NCBI GenBank assembly: GCA_027924585.1 | Contig: BSBM01001436.1 | Location: forward strand, 868,001 to 932,000 | Length of the DNA: 64,000 bases | Reading direction: 5' to 3' | From: Larix kaempferi | Lineage: Eukaryota; Streptophyta; Pinopsida; Pinales; Pinaceae | Shown here: in pieces, positions 34,590-46,536 of the stretch | Numbering within the stretch: position 1 is the first letter of the stretch | Layout: each line of letters begins with the position of its first letter | The notes under the pieces: model-generated | Databases searched by the model: none | Seen by the model: only the letters and a program-made list of their open reading frames with translations | What the model was told of the DNA's origin: nothing | Program-made: the position numbers and the translations under genes

Positions 34590-34995
34590 GAAGGTTTGTG
34601 GACAATGTATTTCGATGGGTCTTTGAGAAAAAATGGTGCTGGTGCAAGGGTCTGGATCATCCCACCTGACAGAGAATTGAAAGCCCTGTCATATAAGCTA
34701 ACTTTTGAATGCACTAACAATGTCGCAAAGTATGAGGCCGTGTTGCTGGGATTGCAAGCTTTGAAGGATATGGGAGCCAAAAGGATACAGGTAATTGGGG
34801 ACTCAGAGCTGGTGATAAACCAAGTAAATGATATCTATTATACCAAACATCCTAGGATGAGGGCCTATAGGAATGAAGTATGGGATATGTTTGGTAACTA
34901 TTTCTGAGAGCATAAGATCAGGGTGATACCCAAGATTGAGAATCAAGTGGCGGATTCCTTAGCCACTACTGTTGAGGGTTTCAAAACCCCAATCT
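34590..34995 (+). pseudogene. G extra RNase H domain between protease and RT
   Basis: The frame encodes MYFDGSLRKNGAGARVWI, NNVAKYEAVLLGLQALKDM, QVIGDSELVINQVN and, after one TGA stop, ENQVADSLATT. These are the four acidic motifs (D, E, D, D) of an RNase HI fold like the archaeal-type domain acquired by plant Tat-lineage elements. In Tat/Ogre elements the extra domain normally follows the original RNase H. Here it precedes RT, while a separate ordinary RNase H follows RT. The same frame runs on into RT, so it is part of pol. Confidence 0.8.
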
Positions 34996-36776
34996 ACTCC
35001 CAAACAAAATATGAAGTGGAAATAGTGAACAGGCCATCAATTCCTGACAATTCCAAGTATTGGTAGGTATTTGATGATGACATGTAGATCAAGAGGTTCT
35101 TAGAATTACCTAATGAATTTGAAAATGTACAGGTTGACACAGAAAATGAAAACCTGGAGGGTTTCATTGGCGAAGAGCGGGCCGAAGATGAAGGGGTCGA
35201 AGGCAAAGGATGGAAAGGTATGTTAGGGGGAAAGGATATTATCCAGCTAAAGAGTAATTATACCCCCAAAGGCTTGATACCCCTAGAAAAACTATTCGAC
35301 CAGAATGACGTGGCTAAGAATCGTAAGGTTGAGCCTGCCAACAATGATGTGGAAGACCAGAACTTGGGTACCAAGGAAGAGCCTCGAATTGTAAAATTAT
35401 CCAAAAAGCTTCCTGCTAAAGAAAGGCATGAGTATGTGTAGTTGATGAAGAAGTACACTGATGTTTTTGCTTGGAGCTACGAGGACCTAAAGGAGTATGA
35501 CACTTCCATTATACAACACTCCATCCCAATCAAGCCTGGAGAGAATCCTTTCAGGCAGAAGCTGTGGAGAATAAACCCTAACTTGTTGCCTGTGATAGAG
35601 AAGGAAATCAGGAAATTGTTCAATGCCAAGATCATTGTCACCTTGAGATTTTCAAAGTCGATAGCTAATCTGGTACCTGTAAGGAAAAAGAATTGTGAGA
35701 TCAGGATATGTATAGACTTCAGGAACCTTAACAAAGTGTCACTGAAAGATAACTACCCATTGCAAAATATGGAGCATATGCTGCAGAAGGTGGTAGGAGC
35801 TGAGAGGATATCAACGATGGATGGGTTCTCAAGGTATAATCAAGTCAAAGTGTGACCAGAAGACCAAGAAAAGACTGCCTTCACTACTCCCTGGGGCACA
35901 TTCATGTATGCAAAGATGCCCTTTGGGCTAATTAATGCAGGGGCCACCTTCCAGCGTGAAATGGACATAGCCTTTGCTGAAGAGAAAGATAGGTTTGTTG
36001 TGGTTTATATGGATGATATAACAGTTTATTCTAGTTCTGACAGAGAACACCTTAAGCATTTGGAGAAGATCTTTATCAAATGCAGGAAATATGGTATTTG
36101 TATTAATCCAAAGAAGTCAAATTTTACATTAGAAGAAGCAAAGCTCCTTGGGCATGTCATTTCAAAAGATGGTATCAAGATCGGCCCAGAGAGAGTTAGT
36201 GAAATTCAGAAGGTAGGGGAACCAAGGAGCAAGAAAGAGGTGCAATCTCTCATTGGGCAAGTAGGATTCCTAAGAAGATTTATCCCCAATTTTGCAAAAA
36301 TAATGAGAAGCATTACAAACATGTTGAGAAAAGAAAATCAGATAAAATGGATAGAAGAGGCTAGGGAATCATTCAAAGGCATTAAGAAGGCCATCATCGA
36401 AGCCCCAGTCCTAGCTAGCCCAGATTTTTCTAAATATTTCCTGATTTTTTCCTATGCATCTGAACATACAGTGGTTGGAGTACTTTTGCAGAAGAATAGC
36501 CAGAATGTTGAGCAACCTATTGCATTTTTTAGCAGAGTCTTGAGAGATGGGGAATTAAAATATGACATAAAGGAGAAGCAAGCATATGCTTTGGTGAAGT
36601 CCTTGAAATATTTCAGAGTATACATCCTGCATTCACATATTATTGCACATGTCCCAAATAATGCAGTGAAGAGCATCCTCACCCAGCCAGATCCTAAGGG
36701 GAAAAGGGAAAAGTGGATTGTTGTTCTGTTGGAGTATGATCTAGAGATCAAACCTACCAAGCTGGTGAAGGGATAG
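34996..36776 (+). pseudogene. G reverse transcriptase and RNase H
   Basis: One frame runs through, with several stops (for example 35,066, 35,439 and 35,853). RT motifs include YTDVFAWSYEDLKEYD, ICIDFRNLNKVSLKDNYPL, STMDGFSRYNQVKV, KMPFGLINAGATFQREM and the catalytic YMDDITVYSS. RNase H follows (FLIFSYASEHTVVGVLLQ, YDIKEKQAYALVKSLKYFR). The enzyme core is well preserved in sequence. Several stops are explained by CAG to TAG, consistent with loss of methylated cytosines. Confidence 0.85.
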
Positions 36777-38074
36777 GGGCTGGAAAAAATGATGTCTGAG
36801 GCAAATTGTGAATCTCAGCAAATAAATTTCTTGGACGATGATTCAAGTCAGCTAGACACAGGAGTATAGGTAATACAAGATTTCTCTATTTCTCCTTGGT
36901 ATGTTGACATTATATATGTGCTGCAAAATTTGCAAGACCCTATAGGGTTGAGAAAAACAAGGGCCGGGTCTATAAAATTGAAGGCTACCAAATTCTGCAT
37001 CATGAACCAATACTTATATTGGAAAGATCCTGGGGGTATACTGTTGAACTGCTTGCTAGAAAATGAAGCTCAATAAACTAGGAAAGATTTTCATAAGGGA
37101 GATTGTGGGGGTCACCATTCATGGAAGGTGATAGCCAACAAGATTTTGAGGGCTGGTTTCTATTGTCCTTCTCTATTTGTTGATGTATACAAGGAGACTA
37201 TTACTTGCCATCAATTCTAGATCTTTGATCGTAAGAGGAAGTTGGTTTCACTTCCCCTCAACCCAATCTCAGTGGAAGCACCATTTCAGCAGTGGGGGTT
37301 AGACTTCATTGGGAAGATAAACCCAAACCCCTCTGGTCAACACAAGTGGATCCTTACAGCCACAGATTATTTTACTAAATGGATTGAGTCCATACCTACT
37401 AGGAGGGAAACTGAGAATGTTATCATGAATTTTCTGGAAGATAACATCTTAGCCAGATTTGGGTGCCCCAAGAGAATTGTAACATACAATGCAACATCTT
37501 TTAAGTCCAAGAAAATGATAAATTTCTGTCACAAATACCACATCATCCAAAACCATTCCACTGCATACTACCCAAAAGGAAATGGGCTGGTAGAATCCTC
37601 TAACAAAAGCTTGGTGAGGATAATTAAAAAGATGTTGGAGGAAAACAAAAGGGCCTGGCACACAAAATTGAAATATGCTTTGTGGGATGATAGGATTAGC
37701 ACTAAAAGGGCCATTGGGATGTCACCTTTTCAGCTGGTGTATGGAGCAGAGGTTGTTTTCCCACCTCATTGGGGCTTCCATACATGAAGCTATTACAGGG
37801 GCAGGAGGACGAACCTAACCATATGCAGAGAAGAGTGAACCAGATAATAGAATTAAATGAGTTGAGGGATAAAGCATATGATAAAGTACAAGTACACCAG
37901 GAGAAGAATACCTTTGATAGGAAGGTGAAAGAAGAGCAGTTTCAGGTTAATGATTTAGTTTTAAAATGGGATGCTCCTAAAGAGGATAAACATGGAAAGT
38001 TTGATCATATGTGGGTGGGCCCATATATCATTGCAACAAACGGGGGTGTGAACTCATTCATCTTGGAACATTAA
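36777..38074 (+). pseudogene. G integrase, catalytic residue lost
   Basis: The zinc domain is near 37,085-37,215 (HKGDCGGHHSWK, ITCHQF; the last Cys appears changed to Phe before a stop). The core at 37,242-37,787 has ATDYFTKWIES and LVESSNKSLVRI, but the second catalytic aspartate is tyrosine (VTYNATSF). The C-terminal domain (37,769-38,074, shifted frame) contains VNDLVLKWDAPKEDKHGKFD and WVGPYII, as in gypsy integrases. At least four stops precede the core. It is inactive. Confidence 0.85.
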
Positions 38075-38414
38075 GATGGGTCTCCATGGACAGGAGATCC
38101 AGTGAATGGGAGATTTTTGAAGCATTACCTATCCTGAGGAGGACAGCTAACTCTTGTACCATAGTTTGTATATGTTTTTGGTTTTACAGTTACATTAGAT
38201 ACTGATGGCTAACCAAAGGATTTGAATCCTGAAGCGAAGGCCCTAAGATCTGGAGGGGGTAGCCATAGTTTTTGTTTTGTCTTTGTGTTCAAAATAAAGC
38301 CAAGGAAGACAGGGGTTTGATGTTCTTATCCGAGTCGCCAAAAGGATAAGGCATTGGTCTATGGGGGTTCTTTGCTACCTCGCAAGGAGGATAACATCCC
38401 CAATAGGAGCTAGA
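38075..38414 (+). other. G 3' untranslated segment before the 3' LTR
   Basis: No gene. A purine-rich run TCTGGAGGGGGTAG lies at about 38,253-38,266, some 150 bp before the LTR, and a weaker AGGAGCTAGA touches the LTR start. Either could be the polypurine tract. The conventional position favours the weaker one, so the assignment is open. Confidence 0.45.
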
Positions 38415-39207
38415 TGTGCACCAGATTTGTGCTAAATGTTTAAAAGGGTTTTGGAGAATGAAAAGGTTCCAAATCCATGAAAGTAGCCAAAGGAATCCTA
38501 ACCCTTGATCCACAAGACCAAAGGTTGACGATATCAAAACTTTGTGGAGTTGAACTTGGAGCCGAGATACGAATCTTGAGGAATCTACAGTCTTAATGGT
38601 GATCAAAGGATTAAATGTAAAGGTGTCATAGTACTGATTGACACATATGGACAGTTTGGATAAAAGGCGAGGAAGATCAACAGTCACAAGCCTCCTTCGC
38701 GGAAAAATTTAAAGGATTTTTAAGCACTGGCGAGGTGCTAGCCAATGGGCAGGTCAAAGAGTGATCGACGACGGGTGGCGCAGATCAACGGTCTATAATT
38801 TGTTCGCGATTGAGACATGTGCAAAAAGGTGTATGTTTCAAATCCGTGAACTTTTGTTAAATCCCGGCACCGCCCAACGCCGCAGATCTAGCGGGAGGAA
38901 GGTGGACGAATCGGATTTAGTTCAATGATATAACTTGCATGTAAAATCAACAGACCAAAAATTCACAAACTCGGTAAAGGCCCACATCCTTAGATGGTTA
39001 GGATCTAGGAGGAGATCAGATCGACAGTTGAGGATATTTTTGTGAATCAAAGATGTCGTCGAGGTGGCATGTGACGGAGTTGGAGACCACGGGGGCTATT
39101 GGAAGGAAAAATCTAAAGAGTTCTACGGTGGAGAATTAATTGCATAGGGTGGACGGCTGATGTGGATCCATCACTATCATAGCTATAAGGGTGATATGGC
39201 ATATTTA

Positions 39208-39217
39208 TATTATAAAA
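39208..39217 (+). promoter_or_regulatory. TATA box in G 3' LTR
   Basis: TATTATAAAA is conserved with 20,136-20,145 of the 5' LTR and lies about 160 bp before the LTR gene start. Confidence 0.55.
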
Positions 39218-39377
39218 TTCCCGCCTGCACAGAGATTTGCATCTCATTTTGTCCTGTGTGCATTGGAGAGCGAAAGGAGCAGAACATGCAGAACCGTCCA
39301 ACCAACCAGAAGCTTAGAAGCCCACCTAATTGTCGAGTGACTAGGTAGATTGTCTACTTCCACCATAAACTATTTAA

Positions 39378-42288
39378 ATGGCTGGATTTCTTGAACCTCC
39401 AGGCTTTGAGCCATCCAAGATAAACGACCTAATAGAAGATAAAGACTGTGATGTCTTCGACACCATGCTGATAAATTGCCCCATAGAGGTTGTTAAGGAG
39501 AAACTGGAGGCCATGAGAACCCAAAAGGTGGATGTCCATAACGTTTATCTTTCCTTCTTCCACTCATTTACAACCAGTCAAATGCCTAGTTGCCCTTAAT
39601 TCATAGACTGGTGTGCCGGCCATTACTCCCCAGATCGAAGAGAAATACTGAATGCCTCAAAATAAAAAATTATGTGCTACATAGATGCCCCCACTGTCAG
39701 AAAAGCCCTAGTTGTTCCAGAAGAATTCTGTCAGAAATCCCAAAGTTTTAGAATGAAAAACCTGATCCAGCATTTCCGTTTAGCCCCAACTGACCTCAAA
39801 CAGAGCTTTTATTGTGCCTCCCTACTATCAAATACCTCCTTTCAAGGCACATCCTTTCCTGGTGAGGCCAACTTATTTAAAGAAGAGTCAAGATGTGTTA
39901 TTTCCATGTTGGCCCAATTCCTAGGGCTGGACAGTGACCGATATATAACTGAGCCTTTAATCAATTTATTGTTTATTATAAGCACTTGTCCCATTGAGCC
40001 AGTAGACCCCAATTTTCCTACCCAGTGCACATGCCTAAAATTTGATGAAGCCCTAGTAGACAACATCCCATCCCAGCTCATAGAATTCCCTAAAATAAGG
40101 GCCTTCAGGTTCCAGTCTTATTTATTGAAAATGTTCCTAGTAGCAAATGAAGAAAACCTACAAGGGGTAGAGGTGCAACCTACCCAAGAGATGTACTCAG
40201 ATTACAAAACCTTTATGAATGAACTCATGGCAGAGATCTATTTTGTTTTCTTCCAGAAGAGGCTACCTAGGGTGCTGCCAGAGATGAAGGACTTATTGTA
40301 TCCATCCATGGAGAAGAGGATTGGGGATTGGTTTTTGCTGAAACATGGGACTGTGATCAAGGTTTATGGTTCTCCCATGCCCCCTATGTGCTACCTTCCT
40401 TCCTAACTGCCAGAGTGCTCACTTTGGAATTTATAAGGCAAAAGCTGAAGGTAGAATGTGAGCACTTCCTCGATGACATGAAGTTATCTGACATCAATTT
40501 CCCATGGGAACTGGGTTCTTTCATTATAAAAAAACAAGGCATCCCTCCCAAGTATTGAACGAATGATGGGTGACATGGGATTCCCATCAAAGGAAACAAT
40601 GAATTATGATCCCCACCATATAATTTTAGAGAGGAGGAAAGAAACTAACAGGAAAGGGTATGAGCATTTTGAGCTTGCAGGCCTAGCTAAAAGGGAAAAT
40701 TGGTTAGAATATATTGACAAAGGTCAGATAGAAGTGGACCCACCAGGAGACTCCTCCTCTGTGCAATTCCTGTTTCAAAGAAGCACATCATTAGTGCCTG
40801 GTTCGCCAAATCAAACCCCAACAGTATCAGCAGCCATACCCATTACCATTGTTTCAGGAAAATCCATCAAGCCAGAAGGTGGTGACCCCATGGATGTGGA
40901 CAGTAGTGCAGAAAGAGCCTCAAAGAGGAAAAAGGTGGAAGAGCCTGGGAAGCAATTAGTGACAGTGAAAGCAGGGTAGGCCAAGAAAAAGCAGGTCAAA
41001 TTTCTAATGCCATATTTTGAGGTTAAGGAGAATGTGTTTAACAAAACACCCACTAGACTTACAGTACCAAGCATGAGCAGGGCCGAGTTGCTTGAGGAAT
41101 ATGAAGAGAGCCTAGACAACATATCAAAAGAAGCTAAATTATATGATGATGTCAGGAAAATCTCCAAGAAGGATGTGGCCTTGGTGGCGAACAGAAACCT
41201 TGTCCGGAATACCTTAAGCCTTGCCTTAGCCACCAAGAACAAGACCATAGAGTTGAAAGTGAACCTAGAGGAAATTCCAGTACCTGATGTAATCAATTTC
41301 CAATAAGAGACATGTGAAATCATATACAACAAGTTGTTGAAGCTTTCCCTAGAGCTGTCAAAGGTGCAGGCTAGCAAAGCCAATGTGCAGAAGCAGCTAG
41401 GATTGGAAAAGGTGGAGAACAATAGCTTGAAAGCACAAGTGAAAACGTTCCAAGCTTCACTGTTGTCCACTGAAACCCAAGAGGACAAGAGGGCTAGAAT
41501 TCAAAAACTACTAGATGAAAAAGACCAGGAAATCCTGTCACTAAAGAAGAAATTGAAGATTCCATTTGCCCAACTGGTGAATACACCTGAAATTGTAGAA
41601 CTAGAAGAAGAAAAAGAAGAGTTGCAAGGTAAGTTGGTTGATTGCAAAGCCAAGCTATTAGAGTTTGAAGAAAGGGAGAAAAAGTGGCAAGAAGATATGA
41701 AATTGATAATGGACAATGAGGCATCCTTAAAGGTTAAGGTTGATGATCTCGAGAAGAAGTTGAAAGAGAAAGAGTAAGAGATAGAAGCCATGACCACACC
41801 CTCAATAGAATCTGGTGACTTTACCATTATAGGGAAAATAACCAAGGCTAGTTTGGATGATACAGAAGTAATTAGACTGAAGAAGCAGAATGCCAACCTA
41901 AGGACCCTGAAGGACACTGCAGAAAAGGATAAGGAGGCTTGGGAAACCAAGTACTAGGTGATGCAGGATGATTATGACAAGTTGAAGCAGCAGGGTATAG
42001 GGCAAGGTGCATTGTAGGAAGCAAAGAGGATCATTTCGGATGATATTGTTGCACATGCAGGGGAGTTTAGGCCATATTTGGGCTTCATGATAGATAAGGA
42101 AGCTGTAATCAAGCTAGCAAGGTTAACTGTCATAATGGCCAATGAGAAGCGAAACAAGAAACCTATGGATTATTCCCATAATGCAATAGAGTTCTTAAAT
42201 GCTCTGTTTGAAGAGCATGTTCAAGCAGCCAATATAAAGGATAGAGTAACCACTATCATCTGTGCAAAAAAGGTAATTCACAAGCACC
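39378..42288 (+). pseudogene. LTR-encoded coiled-coil protein, 3' LTR copy
   Basis: Open pieces are 39,378-39,599, 39,672-40,406, 40,328-40,558 (shifted), 40,563-40,979, 41,007-41,306, 41,334-41,777 and 42,078 onward. In order they give a globular N-terminal region of about 400 residues (FIDWCAGHYSPDRREIL; FRFQSYLLKMFLVANEE), a Ser/Pro linker, an MDVDSS segment followed by a basic SKRKK stretch, and about 350 residues of Glu/Lys/Leu-rich coiled coil. The N-terminal part resembles residues 85-250 of the S ORF at 50,949. Function unknown; there are no enzyme motifs. It is truncated by D. Confidence 0.7.
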
Positions 42289-42291
42289 AGT

Positions 42292-43648
42292 TGTTGGGCT
42301 CTGAAATTGTCATTTATAATGATTTTATTTACATTTATTTCCCGGCATATTACTGTAATTTGATACAACTATCCTTAAAAAGGGCTATCTTTTATTGTAT
42401 TTCATCAATTAAAACACTTAAACGTAAATGAAGCCTAATATGTTACTTTTAATGTATTAAACATAATATTGTGCAAATGATAAACTTCCGGTGCTTCATT
42501 TGATCTTTCATTCAACCCTTCTTTCAGTCTCTAATTCTTGTATTAGGTTTGATGGCATGTTTCTTACTGATATTATTGGTTTGGTCGATCTTTCGATTCT
42601 TGGTAGTCTTGTAAATACCTGCAAGTGAAAATGAAAGCATGAGTTAATGATAAACTTCTTTGTTTCAAAAATTAAACAAATAACAAATAAACAAAAACTA
42701 AAATGTTATTGAGGGATTTATTTAAATTATTAAATAAAACCATTTGAATTAAGTATTAGAATATATAATAGAAAAGTCATTTGAATTTAAACATTAAAAG
42801 ACCATTTGAATTGAGTATTGAAATGAAGCAACATTGATATGTCACTTTTAAAAATATCTTAATGGCTTTTCAAAACTATGTTGATTGTTAAGTTTTCATT
42901 TAAGTTATTTAATACTTTGATTGTTTATTATACAGGATTACATACATGCCATATAAACGCACAATGTCTTTTGTCTCACACTCACGTGAAGAATGGATGA
43001 AGATGTATTCAATGGATTAAGGCATGATTCACCAACAAATTCCAGGAGTCCAGGAACACATCAAGCCAACACATCAATCAACAAACAACTTAGCAGAAAA
43101 TCAGCTCAGAATCTGAATTCATTTCCGTTACAAGTCATTCAGACCTTCATTCGTCTTTCTGTTAAAAACGTGTTTTAATAGACAACAAATTTCGGGATGG
43201 ATTTGCAGGAACACGGAGAAAAATTTGGAAATTCTGGAACATGGGTTTTGTGCAGAATAGGCCCATTTAGGTCACCATAAGGAATTTCACCAAAATTCCA
43301 CGATGTTTGAGAGAAATCCGTGGTTCCTTGAAGCCCACTTGCCCAGAAAAACGGAAAAACGTGGCTGGCCGTTTCAGATCCGGTTCCTGTTTCAGTGGGT
43401 TGTTTCTCCAGCTATAGAATCTTGTTATTTTTAGAGAGGTCGACCCTGACCTGCTCTTTACTTGTAAAATCTATATAAAGACCTCCAAGATTGAGAAAGG
43501 AAGTGTGAAAAAAATAGTGTGTAAACTCTGCCTCAGTTAATAAAACGTTTTGTTTGCAGCTATTAATGATCAGTTTCGTTTTTTGTTGATGGCTGGTGAC
43601 TGAGTAGCTTAGGAAACAAACCCTGTTGTTGGGAAGGGCCCCTCAACA
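42292..43648 (+). repeat. D: LTR-like segment (about 1,357 bp)
   Basis: It starts TGTTGGGCTCTG at the point where the G LTR is interrupted and ends GGGCCCCTCAACA, so it has TGTTG...CAACA termini. A TATA box (CTATATAAAG near 43,470) and an AATAAA (near 43,540) about 70 bp later give the U3-R-U5 layout of an LTR. The neighbouring 5-mers (CCAGT and ATCAG) do not match as a TSD. It could be a 5' LTR whose element continues to the right, or a solo LTR with a decayed duplication. Confidence 0.55.
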
Positions 43649-44049
43649 ATCAGAGGTTCATCTTTGTACATTCAACAGTTTACTTCTTTGTATTTTCAGC
43701 TAGGTTATTTCGTTTTTGCACATATCTGTTACAACCATTTCGTTTTTGCAAATAGATAGTTTATGTCTCAGTTATCTAACTATTTATGTTTTCCTATAGC
43801 TATCCTTCTCTCACTCTCTTGTAAATCATACTATGCTGCTAACAAAATCTTTTTTTTTTTCAGATGGTCGACCAAAAGTTTAACAGTTTGTAGTTGTTTT
43901 TCAGTTTTCTCCTTCCATCATTGTAGTTCAAAATTACTTCCAAATTCTTCCTTAGTTAGTTCTCTTCTCTTCTCTTCTGTTAGTTTCTCTTCCTAGCTGC
44001 CGTAGGTTAACTCTTTCTCTTCTTCCATCCCAACTTTCTTCCTACTTCT
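43649..44049 (+). other. D internal leader or flank, no gene
   Basis: A pyrimidine-rich stretch of 400 bp with repeated TTTCGTTTTTGCA words and a TTTTTTCAG splice-acceptor-like site near 43,855. No primer site starting TGG is visible after the D LTR. The stretch ends where the A LTR starts. Confidence 0.45.
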
Positions 44050-44632
44050 TGTTGATGTATATGTAACTTCAGAATGTATTTCATTTATATATTTATTGTA
44101 CTCCTATAGAGATGTATTATTCCTCTATACGGAAGTGTCATCATTTGTATTGACAAGTGTCACAAGTATGTTAACTTGCCAATGGGTTATTAGACCACCT
44201 TGTAAGGGGTCGACCCGATATAATGTAATATGAAGTTATTGTACCTAGCTACACAAGTCGGCCCCATAAGGTTATTGGGAAAACAGGACAAGTATAAATA
44301 GAGATCAGGAGATCTCTATTTGGATCACTTCAGAACTCACACTTCCTTCACTCGGAAAGTGGTGCACATGTGAGGAGGAGGATCAGCTGCTAAGAGGAGT
44401 CTATCTCTTGTACTTTGGTTGTGCTATTTCTCTATCTATCTTTGAGGAAGTTGTGGGGTTTTTCACCTTAGGGTTTTCCCCACAGAAACTCTGTGTGTCT
44501 ATTGTCTCTCATGCTTTTGCTTCTTCTGATGATTGACATGCTTGTTATGATTGATATGCATTGATATACTGTACATGTTATTATCTCAATAAAGATCCTA
44601 GAGTATTGTGAATTAATGCTCAAAATTTAACA
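44050..44632 (+). repeat. A 5' LTR (583 bp)
   Basis: It starts TGTTGATGTATATG and ends CAAAATTTAACA and is clearly related to the C LTR, with many differences and a shorter U3. No 3' partner is in the window, so its age cannot be read from LTR divergence. Confidence 0.85.
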
Positions 44633-44644
44633 TGGTATCAGAGC
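44633..44644 (+). promoter_or_regulatory. A primer-binding site, initiator tRNA-Met type
   Basis: TGGTATCAGAGC directly follows the LTR, the same as in C and B. Confidence 0.9.
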
Positions 44645-45207
44645 TAACCTGAGAAGAAGACATTGTGCAGTGACAGAAACTAGGGTTTCTTGCCTATTAG
44701 GTTTCTCTCCACAGATTTTGGAAAAGCAGTATAGTAAATTGACTCTACTCATCAAGGAGAATCTATCTGTCCAATAAGAATTCAATTCTGAGCATTTTCA
44801 GATTTGGCCCTAAAAATTAGGGTTTCCACAAAAATAGGAATTTATGAAATCTGAAGACATAGCTAGAAGCTCCTTGAAAAAGTTGAAGTTTAGAGCTTTG
44901 GATCGAGATTTTTTGCTGGGTAAATCTCTAAGAAACTCAAACCCTAATTCAGGGTCCTCCCTAGTGAACCTGCGAAGACTAAAAGGCATTTATGAAGGGT
45001 GAAACTTTGCAGATCTCAAATTCTAAATACACCAAGCCGATCAGATCATCAAGGCACATCTTTCTATCCTTTCAGAAAGTTGAAATTCACTTTTTGAATT
45101 TTTAGGGTTTTTTTCGACAAACCCTAATCCGGGACCAGATCCAGTTTTCAACAAAGTAAGTGGTAAGACCTAAATCTCTTCTATTTCCATTTGAAGTACT
45201 CTTTAAA
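44645..45207 (+). other. A untranslated leader
   Basis: This AT-rich leader has several 'agggtttc/aaaccctaa' words and no ORF of note. It resembles part of the C leader (reverse strand, 26,700-27,100). It ends at the gag ATG, 45,208. Confidence 0.55.
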
Positions 45208-46536
45208 ATGTCTCGCCACACCAAGCTTGAAGATAAGCTTGAAGGGGTTGATAACTTCCGAGCCTGGAAGTATAGGATTGGGTTAATCCTAGAAGAAAAT
45301 GAATTGGACTCCTACGTCAGCTCTGAGGTCCCTATCCTAGAGGATGAAGAGGCTAAGGTATTGTAGAAGAAGAACTTGGTCAAGGCAAAGAGAATCATTG
45401 TTGATTCTATCAAAGACCATCTTATACCACATGTGTCATCTCTAAAGACACCTAAGGAGATATTTGACTCCCTGACCAAGTTATTTGAAGGGAAGAACAT
45501 AAATCAGAAGATGACTCTACAGAATCAATTGAAAGGGGTCAAGATGTTGAATGGAGAGACCATTCAATCTTACTTCTCCAAGGTCCCTCAGATCAAGGAA
45601 CAACTTGAAGCTGTGGATGAAGTAGTGGACAATGGTGAAGTTGTTATGACCACTCTGAATGGCCTACCTAGGTCATGGGACTCCTTTATTCAAGGAATCT
45701 GTGCAAGAAAGAAATTGATCTCTTTCGGTAGACTATGGGAGGAATGCTCTCAAGAGAAAGCTAGGCTTGTGGCACGAGAAGAAAAGATGGGGAATGAAGA
45801 TCAAGCTCTCACAGTTCACACCAAGGGAAGCAAGGTTAAGAGGGAGAAATCTCATAACAAGAAACATTCTCACCCTTATCACAAGAAGAAAGATCTATCT
45901 CATGTTCGATGTTTCGAATGTAATGAAATGGGACACTTTGCTTCAAATTGTCCCAAGAAGAAGAAAGACAACAACTTCAACAAGAAGAAGAAGAATAACA
46001 AAAGAAGATATCATGCTCATGTTGCTGAGGATGATGAACCTTCCAGGAAGAAAGCTAGAGTAGAAAGTGATGATGATGACTCATCAAGCGAAGAAGAGTA
46101 TGTTCTAATCTCTGCTCTCACAGGTACTATCTCTCATGGTTGTAATGATTGGTTAATTGATAGTGGGACTTCCAAACACATGACTAGGTTTAAAGAATCT
46201 TTTGTAAACCTATCTGAACATGAATCACCCCATAGGGTGAAACTTGGGGATGATTATCAATACCCTATCAAAGGAAGTGGGGAAGCCTCCTACAACCTGG
46301 AATATGGAAAGTCCTTAAAGATGAAAGATGTGCTATTTGTACCTGGACTCAAGAAGAATCTACTCTCCATCTCTGCATTAGATGCAAAAGGTATGAGGGT
46401 TGCATTTGTAGATGGCCAAGTCCTAATGTGGCCAAAGGGTAAAACTATTAATGATGCAATGGTGATTGGAGAGCAAGAGGGAGGGTTGTATAAATTGAAG
46501 GGACAACCTGAACATGCCATGGCCCATGGTGCATGA
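45208..46536 (+). pseudogene. A gag and protease (copia)
   Basis: Gag starts MSRHTKLEDKLEGVDNFRAW, a typical copia N-terminus, and one TAG at 45,364-45,366 breaks it (a CAG to TAG change is likely). The UBN2-type gag body includes FDSLTKLFEGKNINQKM and LNGLPRSWDSFIQGI. The zinc knuckle is CFECNEMGHFASNCP (Cys-X2-Cys-X4-His-X4-Cys). A Lys-rich then acidic stretch follows. The protease has WLIDSGTSKHMT with an intact D-S-G. The frame ends at 46,536, where integrase should begin, after a small shift. Confidence 0.85.

Larger units (their letters stand above)
19336..42291 (+). mobile_element. G: Ty3/gypsy element with about 5.2-kb gene-bearing LTRs
   Basis: The order is 5' LTR (19,336-31,908, enlarged by insertion C), primer-binding-like site, gag, protease, extra RNase H, RT, RNase H, integrase, and 3' LTR (38,415 to its break at 42,291). 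The 3' LTR start matches the 5' LTR start and follows the integrase region. Removing C and one TSD gives a 5' LTR of about 5,214 bp. By eye the two LTR copies differ by several percent and pol has many stop codons, so the insertion is old. The last 1.3 kb of the 3' LTR is missing, cut by D. Confidence 0.8.
38415..42291 (+). repeat. G 3' LTR, truncated by D
   Basis: It starts TGTGCACCAGATTTG and follows the 5' LTR base for base, with several percent difference, through the promoter and most of the LTR gene. It ends near AAGCACCAG (42,290), corresponding to about 30,575 in the 5' copy. The remaining 1.3 kb, including poly(A) signal and U5, is not seen before the next element. It contains the intact target site for C (ATGGAGAAGAGG near 40,309). 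Confidence 0.8.
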
